Assembly: GCA_902795255.1 (NCBI GenBank)
Contig: CADBKS010000170.1
Span: 1-6,495 of the forward strand
Direction: 5' to 3'
From: an uncultured Chloroflexota bacterium
Lineage (GTDB): Bacteria; Chloroflexota; Anaerolineae; Anaerolineales; Anaerolineaceae
Length of the DNA stretch: 6,495 nucleotides
Positions within the stretch are counted from its first letter, which is position 1; every line of letters starts with the position of its first letter. This document shows positions 1-6,495 of the stretch, piece after piece. Under the pieces are notes generated by a model. That model was not told where the DNA came from and did not search any database. It was given only the letters and a program-made list of their open reading frames with translations. The position numbers and the translations under genes are program-made.

Positions 1-7
1 GAGACCG

Positions 8-2662
8 GTGGAACTGTTGCTGGAGATCCTTTTCGCATCCGGGGCCCGCTTCATTCCGGAAACAGGGCTGATCATTCCCCTGATCGCTCTGACAGTAAGC
101 ATTCCCATAACCCTCTTATGCCTCCGGGCGGACACCGCGCAGCGGCGCCGGGATGCCCTTATGGAGAACACAAAAAGCAAAAGGGCCGTGTTTCTCCGGC
201 AAATCCCGCTGGGGCTGATCCCCGAGATCCTGCATTTCACGGCAGGGCTGCTGTTTTTCAATGACCTGGCCGTGCTCCACGGCATCCCGTTTCTGATGAT
301 TTCGGATCTGGGCGTTCCGGACGGCATGCTGCATCTCAAAGGGTTTACCCTGAACCTCCTGCCGGTACTGGTGACCGCGGTGCATATCATCTCCCGCATG
401 ACCCGGACGCGGGGGCTCCCCACGGGCCGGAAGATCCTGATGTGGGCGCTGACAGCCGTATATTTTTCCCTGCTTTACGGTGCGTCTGCCGGGTTCGCGT
501 TCTACCGGCTGGTCAGTGAACTGCTTTATCTGGCGGTGAGCACACTTTACCGGAACATGCCGTACCGGCGTTTTTCCGCCGCAGTTCCCTCCGCGGCAGG
601 GGCTCTCATTCTCCTTTACGTACTGTGTGCCGGGCATGCGGATACGCTCCGGGATCAGATGCTTTTTATCGTCCCGGCGTTTGTCTTTCAGATCCCCGCG
701 GTCCTGGTATTTCTCAGGAAAAAAGGCATTCTCCGCTTTCCGTCCGAAGTGTCCGTTTCGGGCAGGCGGTTATTTACACTCAGCTGTGTTTATCTCACCA
801 TCCTGACAGGGCTCCAGATCCCTTCCATGGTCATCCGGTCGGCGCCTTCGGATTTCATCAACATCACGAATTACTATTCCCCGTTCCACTATATTTTCAG
901 CGCTGTGCTGACGGCCGCCGGCACTTTCCTGATCTGGCCGGGGATCATGTACCTCGCCTCCTCCGTGCCGGCACGGAACATTCTGGTCTTTCTTTCGGCC
1001 TTCGGCGCGGTCAGCGGAACCATAAACGTCATGTTTTTCGGGAACGGCCGCGGGATCATGTCAACACAGCTTGTTTATGATGTGGAACCGGCCGACACCG
1101 CCGCGGCAGCTGCGGTCAATATCATCATTCTGATCCTTGCCGCACTCTGTCTGCTGCTGATCCGGCGGAAAAAAGAGGAGCTGCTGAATTTTCTGATCTT
1201 CACGCTTTGCGTCATCAAAACCGTCAGCGCGGCATCAAACTGCGTCAGCATCTCCCGGGACCTGACGGAATCAAAACGGACCATCGCCTCTGCCCAAAAA
1301 GCACTGCCGGCCTCCGAAACCGAAAGCGCCGGAGCCGGAACAAGGCAGCTGCCGGAGATCCCGCTTTCCGTGAACGGGAAAAATGTCATCGTCATTATGA
1401 TGGACCGGTCGATCGGCTATTTTCTGCCGTTCATCATGGCAGAACGGCCCGAACTGCAGGAGCAGTTTGACGGCTTTACCTTTTATCCCAATACCGTCTC
1501 TTTCGGTTCCAAGACCAATGAAGGTTCCCCGGCTCTTTTCGGCGGTTATGAATATACCCCGGAGCGGATCAACGAACGGGAGGATATCACCCTCGCCAGC
1601 AAGCACAATGAAGCCCTGCGGCTGATGCCGGTCCTCTTTGCGGAAGCCGGCTACCGGGTCACGGTCGTCGATCCGCCGTACGCGGGCTACCAGACGATCC
1701 CGGACCTGGATATTTATGAAGACTATCCGGAGATCCGGGCGTGGCATGCGGAAAACATGCTGCCGCTTGCCGACGATTTCAGCGAAAGCGAAGCGATCAT
1801 CAACCGAAGCCGGAATTTCTTCTGCTACAGCATCTTCCGGACCGCTCCTTTATTCCTTCAGCCGGCCCTGTACAGCAAAGGCACGTACAATAAAGCCGAC
1901 ACCCTGTTGTCTTTTGACGATATGCTGACTGCGCACAGGGACGTGGAAGCTTTCCAGAAAGCATACAATGTACTCGTGAGCCTTCCCGAAATGACGGCAG
2001 CGGACAGCGGCAGCAGCACTTTCTTTATCATGGACAACAGGACCACCCACGAGCCGACACTGCTCCAGCTGCCCGATTATACGCTGACCAGTCAGGTGGA
2101 CAACACCCCTTACGAAACGCTGCCGGTCACCCGGACCTCCGCGGACGGCCGGACGCTGCTGCTGGATGACGAGGTCAGGGAGACCCATTACCACATCAAC
2201 ATGGCCGCTTTTATCGCACTCGGGGCATGGATGGACAACCTTAAAGAAAACGGCGTTTACGACAACACACGGATCATCATCGTCAGCGATCATGGCCATC
2301 CGATGGGATACGAAACGATGAAGTTCGGCAGCGAAGACTACGAGGACGTACTGACCTTCAATCCGGTCCTCCTGGTCAAGGATTTTGACAGCAGGGGATT
2401 TTCGGCCGACGAGACATTCATGACGAACGCCGATACCCCGACCCTTGCCTTTGCCGGCCTTATTGACACACCCGTGAACCCGGCGACGGGAAATCCGGTC
2501 ACCGATGAAGATAAAACCGGCCGCGAGATCCTGATCAAACACACGGAGATCTGGGATATCAAACTGAACAACGGAGATGATTTTCTGCCGGGTGACTGGT
2601 ACTGCCTCACCGGAGAAGATATCTTTGATACCGGAGCGTGGGAATACCGCGGCCGGCATTAA
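8..2662 (+). CDS. Multi-pass membrane protein with C-terminal sulfatase/LtaS-like (alkaline phosphatase superfamily) domain, possibly 5'-partial
   Basis: Residues 1 to about 410 are hydrophobic, with roughly 10-12 predicted membrane segments (clear ones near 20-40, 112-128, 143-166, 192-209, 217-236, 256-275, 294-316, 322-343, 366-385 and 391-409). A low-complexity linker (about 428-455) leads to an extracytoplasmic alkaline-phosphatase-fold domain (about 457-825). It opens with a beta strand, NVIVIMMDRS, in which D466 is a likely metal ligand. SKTNEGSPALFGGYEY (501-516) matches the nucleophile region, with T503 the likely catalytic residue. H681 in TTHEP and D761/H762 in DHGHP fit the other metal-site residues. 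By family analogy it could hydrolyse or transfer a phospho- or sulfo-group on a cell-surface polymer; the substrate is unknown and no envelope gene adjoins it. The GTG at 8 has only seven upstream bases and no visible ribosome site, and the frame is open to the window edge, so the true start may lie upstream. The gene ends in tandem stops, TAA TGA. Confidence 0.85.
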   Translation: MELLLEILFASGARFIPETGLIIPLIALTVSIPITLLCLRADTAQRRRDALMENTKSKRAVFLRQIPLGLIPEILHFTAGLLFFNDLAVLHGIPFLMISDLGVPDGMLHLKGFTLNLLPVLVTAVHIISRMTRTRGLPTGRKILMWALTAVYFSLLYGASAGFAFYRLVSELLYLAVSTLYRNMPYRRFSAAVPSAAGALILLYVLCAGHADTLRDQMLFIVPAFVFQIPAVLVFLRKKGILRFPSEVSVSGRRLFTLSCVYLTILTGLQIPSMVIRSAPSDFINITNYYSPFHYIFSAVLTAAGTFLIWPGIMYLASSVPARNILVFLSAFGAVSGTINVMFFGNGRGIMSTQLVYDVEPADTAAAAAVNIIILILAALCLLLIRRKKEELLNFLIFTLCVIKTVSAASNCVSISRDLTESKRTIASAQKALPASETESAGAGTRQLPEIPLSVNGKNVIVIMMDRSIGYFLPFIMAERPELQEQFDGFTFYPNTVSFGSKTNEGSPALFGGYEYTPERINEREDITLASKHNEALRLMPVLFAEAGYRVTVVDPPYAGYQTIPDLDIYEDYPEIRAWHAENMLPLADDFSESEAIINRSRNFFCYSIFRTAPLFLQPALYSKGTYNKADTLLSFDDMLTAHRDVEAFQKAYNVLVSLPEMTAADSGSSTFFIMDNRTTHEPTLLQLPDYTLTSQVDNTPYETLPVTRTSADGRTLLLDDEVRETHYHINMAAFIALGAWMDNLKENGVYDNTRIIIVSDHGHPMGYETMKFGSEDYEDVLTFNPVLLVKDFDSRGFSADETFMTNADTPTLAFAGLIDTPVNPATGNPVTDEDKTGREILIKHTEIWDIKLNNGDDFLPGDWYCLTGEDIFDTGAWEYRGRH

Positions 2663-2663
2663 T

Positions 2664-2692
2664 GAGTCAAAAAGAACCGTCCCTGCTGACTC
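2664..2692. repeat. Small hairpin repeat with GAACCGTCCC core
   Basis: GAGTCA (2664-2669) and TGACTC (2687-2692) are perfect 6-bp inverted arms around a 17-nt loop containing AAAAGAACCGTCCC. It starts one base after the TAA of the sulfatase-like gene and is followed by TTTT, so it could also act as a weak first terminator. The core resembles a short palindromic intergenic element I recall from clostridial genomes (arms like GACAC/GTGTC around AAAGAACCGTCCC). That comparison is from memory and unverified. The arms and the core are seen directly. Confidence 0.5.
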
Positions 2693-2703
2693 TTTTCTAC
2701 CAT

Positions 2704-2741
2704 AAAAAAGGCGCATCCGGGCATTCGGATGCGCCTTTTTT
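2704..2741. terminator. Bidirectional rho-independent terminator between convergent genes
   Basis: A perfect inverted repeat has arms of 16 bp (2704-2719 and 2726-2741) and a 6-nt loop. The inner ten base pairs, GGCGCATCCG, are GC-rich and the outer six are A:T, so a run of T follows the stem on both strands. It lies 41 bp past the sulfatase-like stop and 32 bp past the ATPase stop on the other strand. It can therefore end transcription of both convergent units. Confidence 0.93.
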
Positions 2742-2773
2742 ATTCAGGCCGCAGCTCAGGGCTGCAGCGGATC

Positions 2774-3904
<1,131 letters not shown>

Positions 3905-3912
3905 CAGTTCAT

Positions 3913-3918
3913 CTCCTT
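3913..3918 (-). promoter_or_regulatory. Shine-Dalgarno site of the ATPase gene
   Basis: AAGGAG on the - strand lies 8 nt before the ATG at 3904-3902, downstream of the intergenic palindrome. It supports independent initiation rather than reliance on read-through from malG. Confidence 0.85.
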
Positions 3919-3930
3919 ACCTATTGTCAT

Positions 3931-3949
3931 GTTTCCGGCAGCCGGAAAC
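3931..3949 (-). promoter_or_regulatory. Perfect palindrome/hairpin in the malG-ATPase gap
   Basis: GTTTCCGGC and GCCGGAAAC are perfect 9-bp inverted arms with a single central base. In the - strand mRNA this folds into a hairpin of about 8 bp with a 3-nt loop, 3 nt after the malG TAA and 12 nt before the AAGGAG of the ATPase gene. No T-run follows, so it does not look like an intrinsic terminator. It could protect or process the malFG mRNA end and so set the ratio of ATPase to permease, or be a protein-binding operator. It does not fit the CcpA cre pattern. The palindrome is seen directly; the role is inferred. Confidence 0.6.
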
Positions 3950-3952
3950 GAT

Positions 3953-4900
3953 TTATCCCTTCACGGCACCGCCGGTCACACCTTCCACATAGTACTTCTG
4001 CAGGCACATGAAAAGGATCGTGATCGGAACGGCGACCAGCACACCGCCCGCGCAGAACCGGGTGAAATACCCCTGATAGTCCGCTACATTGACCCAGCGG
4101 TAAAGACCGACCGCCACGTTGTAGTTCGGTTCGGAACCGAAAGCCACATAGGAAGCGAACACATAGTCGCCCCACGGGCCCATGAACGCCATCAGGATCG
4201 TGTAAATAATGATCGGTTTTGCCAGCGGCATGATGATCTTATAAAAGACCTGGAAACGGGTCGCGCCGTCGATGCGGGCGCTTTCGTCCAGTGACTTCGG
4301 GATCGTGTCAAAATACCCTTTGGAGATGTAATACCCCATACCGGAAGATGCACAGGAGATCAGGATCAAACCGGGGACCGCACCGGACTGCGTCAGACCC
4401 AGCTGCTTGAGCAGGAAGTAGAGGGTGATCATCGTCAGGAAGCCCGGGAAAAGTCCCAGCACCAGCACCACATTCATGATCAGCTTGCGGCCTTTGAAGC
4501 GCAGGCGGGAAAGGGTGTAGCTGACGGAAAGGATCATCAGCGTCTGAATGATCGCGCAGAACAGGGCGATGGTAAAGGTATTGCCGTACCAGCGCAGGAA
4601 ATTGCTGTTGTTGGTGTCAAACAGCCAGCGGTAATTGTCCAGGGACCAGGTCTTCGGGAGCAGGTAATTCACCATACCGCCGGATTCCAGCGCATAGGAA
4701 CGGAACGACTGAAATACAAGGAAAACAAACGGAGCCAGCCAGATGATGCTCATCAGCACCAGGATCACATAGATCGTCGCGTTCGCGCGGCGTTCATTGG
4801 CTTTTTTGCTGGCGAATTTCTGCGGTTTGATCTCACGGATCACGCCTGCCTTCTCGTCTATTTCGATATCGACTTCGGGAATTTCATTTTTCGTGTTCAT
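3953..4900 (-). CDS. malG: MalG-like carbohydrate ABC transporter permease
   Basis: This 315-residue inner subunit pairs with the MalF-like protein to form the sugar channel. After an unusually long hydrophilic cytoplasmic N-terminus (about 1-40, acidic then basic) come six membrane segments, near 42-64, 109-130, 142-164, 175-193, 226-248 and 283-301. The EAA loop that docks on the ATPase is at 206-225 (ESARIDGA then KIIMP), with S in place of the first A of the consensus. The C-terminus, VEGVTGGAVKG, is typical of MalG proteins, whose tail reaches towards the ATPase dimer. The start is ATG at 4900, sharing one base with the malF stop (TAATG), with AGGAGG 10 nt upstream inside the last malF codons; this points to translational coupling. 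The family is CUT1. Maltose or maltodextrin is the likeliest substrate class, but other oligosaccharides cannot be excluded. Confidence 0.9.
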   Translation of the reverse strand: MNTKNEIPEVDIEIDEKAGVIREIKPQKFASKKANERRANATIYVILVLMSIIWLAPFVFLVFQSFRSYALESGGMVNYLLPKTWSLDNYRWLFDTNNSNFLRWYGNTFTIALFCAIIQTLMILSVSYTLSRLRFKGRKLIMNVVLVLGLFPGFLTMITLYFLLKQLGLTQSGAVPGLILISCASSGMGYYISKGYFDTIPKSLDESARIDGATRFQVFYKIIMPLAKPIIIYTILMAFMGPWGDYVFASYVAFGSEPNYNVAVGLYRWVNVADYQGYFTRFCAGGVLVAVPITILFMCLQKYYVEGVTGGAVKG

Positions 4901-6396
4901 TACTGGAAATCCTCCTCATTCTTGACAGACGGGATCAGGTTATAGGTGACCAGGTTGATCACGGCCAGAACGATAAAGACCAGGATACCCATAACAGCAG
5001 CCAGCTTGTAGTTGGTGTCATTGACCGTCATCTTATACAGCCAGGTGATCAGCAGGTCTGTGTACCCGGCGTTTCCGGCGAGATTCATGGACTGCGGTTT
5101 CCCGCCGGTGAGCAGGAAGATCACGTTGAAGTTGTTGATGTTCCCTGTGAACGATGTCAGCAGATACGGCCCCGTAACAAAGAGCATGTAAGGCAGTGTG
5201 ATCTTCTGGTACATCTGGAAGGCGCTGGCACCGTCAATGCGCGCGCTCTCATAGAGGTCCGCCGGGATGTTCATCAGAATACCGGTAGCGATCAGCATCA
5301 GGTAGGGGATACCGATCCAGATGTTGATCAGGATCACGGTAAACTGCGCCCAGTGCGGCGAGGTCCAGAACGGGATCGGGGAGCTGATCCAGCCCCATTT
5401 CATCAGGTAGGTATTGATCAGCCCGTCCTGCGCAAACATCTTACTGACGTACAGCAGGGAAACGAACTGGGGGATCGCGATGGTCATGACCAGGATGGTC
5501 CGCCACATCTTCTTGAGTTTGATCCCCTTTTTGTTGATCATGATCGCCACGAGCATCCCGAGGAAATAGTTCAGGAAGGTCGCGAAGAATGCCCAGATCA
5601 GTGTCCAGAGCAAAACCTGCTTGAACGTTCCGCCGTAAGCCGTGGTCTCGGTGGAAAGCAGCTGCCGGAAGTTATCCCAGCCGACCCAGGTGAAGAGTTT
5701 GCTCGGCGGCTGATGCGTGGCGTCAAAGTTGGTGAACGCCACCAGGATCATGAAAATGATCGGAAGGATCGTAAAAATCGTCACGCCCAGGACCGGGATC
5801 GCGAGCAGTGTCTTATGGAACTGCTCGTCGAGCAGGGATGAAACATCATCCTTCGTGGTCTTGAGCTTATGGCCGGATTTCAGGATCTCTTCGCTGATCT
5901 TGTTCTGGCGGATGTTCATGCGCCAGGTATAAATAAAGGCGATGATGAAGAAGATCGTCAGTACACCATAGAGAAGGATAAAGAAGGAGTTGTCGCCGTA
6001 AACCGTGCGGCGCCCTTCCTTATAGGTCTCCACCGTACCCAGTGTGCTCAGTTTGCCCAGATAATAAAGGCCGGACATGCTGGCATTCGGGAAAAACATA
6101 TAGAGATTGAAAACGGTCTGGAACACGAAGAATAAAATTCCCCGTCCCCACTGGCCCCGCGCACAGGAACCGTACCCCATGATCAGATAAGAGATCCGGG
6201 TTTTTGTGTCTCCGTTCTTAAAGGTCGTGACCAGGTCGGAAATGCTGCTGCCGAGGCCGGTAAACAGCCGGACGATCCACATCGCGATCCCTTTGATCCC
6301 GTTCCACAGCCTGCCGGGAAGGGACACGATGAATTTCTTCAGATCGTAAAGCATCTTGGCAGGCTTACTTAATTTCAGGTAATCAAGATCAGTCAT
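4900..6396 (-). CDS. malF: MalF-like carbohydrate ABC transporter permease with N-terminal extension
   Basis: This 498-residue permease subunit of a CUT1 importer is the probable MalG partner. Residues 1-65 are amphipathic or basic and cytoplasmic-looking. Membrane segments fall near 86-104 and 137-157, followed by a charged stretch (158-195) and a six-segment core near 196-222, 262-287, 301-320, 352-375, 403-426 and 466-487. The EAA docking loop is at 383-402 (ESARIDGA then KITLP). The large periplasmic P2 loop of E. coli MalF is absent: only about 40 residues separate the segments at 196-222 and 262-287. I chose ATG at 6396 over the in-frame GTG at 6408 because that GTG overlaps the AGGAGG ribosome site. 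The gene is the first operon member visible; its stop overlaps the malG start. A sugar-binding protein gene would be expected upstream, outside the window. Maltodextrin is the likeliest substrate, inferred from family resemblance only. Confidence 0.9.
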   Translation of the reverse strand: MTDLDYLKLSKPAKMLYDLKKFIVSLPGRLWNGIKGIAMWIVRLFTGLGSSISDLVTTFKNGDTKTRISYLIMGYGSCARGQWGRGILFFVFQTVFNLYMFFPNASMSGLYYLGKLSTLGTVETYKEGRRTVYGDNSFFILLYGVLTIFFIIAFIYTWRMNIRQNKISEEILKSGHKLKTTKDDVSSLLDEQFHKTLLAIPVLGVTIFTILPIIFMILVAFTNFDATHQPPSKLFTWVGWDNFRQLLSTETTAYGGTFKQVLLWTLIWAFFATFLNYFLGMLVAIMINKKGIKLKKMWRTILVMTIAIPQFVSLLYVSKMFAQDGLINTYLMKWGWISSPIPFWTSPHWAQFTVILINIWIGIPYLMLIATGILMNIPADLYESARIDGASAFQMYQKITLPYMLFVTGPYLLTSFTGNINNFNVIFLLTGGKPQSMNLAGNAGYTDLLITWLYKMTVNDTNYKLAAVMGILVFIVLAVINLVTYNLIPSVKNEEDFQ

Positions 6397-6405
6397 GATA
6401 GCCCC

Positions 6406-6413
6406 CACCTCCT
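6406..6413 (-). promoter_or_regulatory. Strong Shine-Dalgarno site that decides the malF start
   Basis: AGGAGGTG on the - strand is close to a full match to the 16S anti-Shine-Dalgarno sequence. It ends 9 nt before the ATG at 6396-6394. The alternative GTG at 6408-6406 is inside this site and so cannot be served by it. Confidence 0.85.
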
Positions 6414-6495
6414 AAAGAAAACTGCCGGCACTGTTATCTTACAGATCAGAAGATCGGGAGATCCCCGGATGACAGGATCCCGCAGCCAAAGGAAT
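6414..6495 (-). other. Upstream leader of malF, no recognisable gene
   Basis: The 82 bp before the malF ribosome site show no convincing coding content and no clear -35/-10 pair. They hold an 8-bp palindrome, TGCCGGCA (6423-6430), three GATCT words spaced exactly 8 nt apart on the - strand (within 6443-6463), and a weak 4-bp hairpin (6455-6467) without a T-run. The stretch could be the gap between a binding-protein gene and malF, but the window ends too soon to tell. Confidence 0.4.

Noticed and set aside
1850..2716. A 288-codon open frame on the - strand opposite the sulfatase-fold domain
   Set aside because: The + strand encodes conserved active-site motifs across this stretch. The antisense frame begins inside the bidirectional terminator and has no family resemblance.
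2745..2773. Imperfect inverted repeat (CCGCAGC and GCTGCAGCGG) just past the ATPase stop
   Set aside because: The arms pair only with a three-base bulge and no T-run follows. The neighbouring perfect 16-bp terminator explains termination here.
5353..5841. A 162-codon + strand frame opposite malF
   Set aside because: The translation is low-complexity and charge-rich (many D, R, Q, H), typical of the antisense of membrane-protein codons, and it lies wholly within malF.
6455..6467. Hairpin upstream of malF as a terminator or attenuator
   Set aside because: The stem is only four base pairs (CGGG/CCCG) and no T-run follows, so it is not a credible intrinsic terminator.
6431..6495. Promoter for malF
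   Set aside because: A TAAGAT word lies near the expected -10 position, but no acceptable -35 element is found about 17 nt upstream. The operon may start further upstream, outside the window.

Overview
The window looks like a chromosomal piece of a Gram-positive, probably clostridial (Firmicutes) bacterium. The grounds are strong AGGAGG-type Shine-Dalgarno sites, MsmX/MdxF/MdxG-like ABC transporter proteins, a Firmicutes-style membrane sulfatase-fold protein, and a GAACCGTCCC-type intergenic repeat. By eye the GC content is moderate, in the mid-fifties. The assignment rests on protein and motif style only; no rRNA, tRNA or other phylogenetic marker is present.

Layout: the left 2.66 kb (+ strand) is one long gene. 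It encodes a membrane protein of at least 884 residues, with an N-terminal half of about 10-12 membrane segments and a C-terminal alkaline-phosphatase-superfamily (sulfatase/LtaS-like) domain that keeps the expected metal and nucleophile residues. Its 5' end may lie outside the window. Next is a 111-bp convergent intergenic region (2663-2773). It holds a small hairpin repeat and a perfect 16-bp bidirectional intrinsic terminator.

The right 3.6 kb (- strand) is a compact carbohydrate ABC transporter operon of the CUT1 maltose/maltodextrin type, transcribed right to left. The order is malF-like permease (6396-4900), malG-like permease (4900-3953, start overlapping the malF stop by one base), then an MsmX/MalK-type ATPase (3904-2774). 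A perfect 9-bp-arm palindrome sits in the 48-nt gap between malG and the ATPase gene. MalF and MalG would form the membrane channel and the ATPase dimer would power uptake. The extracytoplasmic sugar-binding protein is absent from the window and would be expected just upstream of malF, beyond position 6495.

I see no CRISPR array, mobile element, RNA gene, phage or defence gene, and no convincing new multi-gene system. The points worth a second look are the malG-malK palindrome, the GAACCGTCCC hairpin repeat, the orphan sulfatase-fold membrane protein, and the unusual architecture of the MalF homologue.
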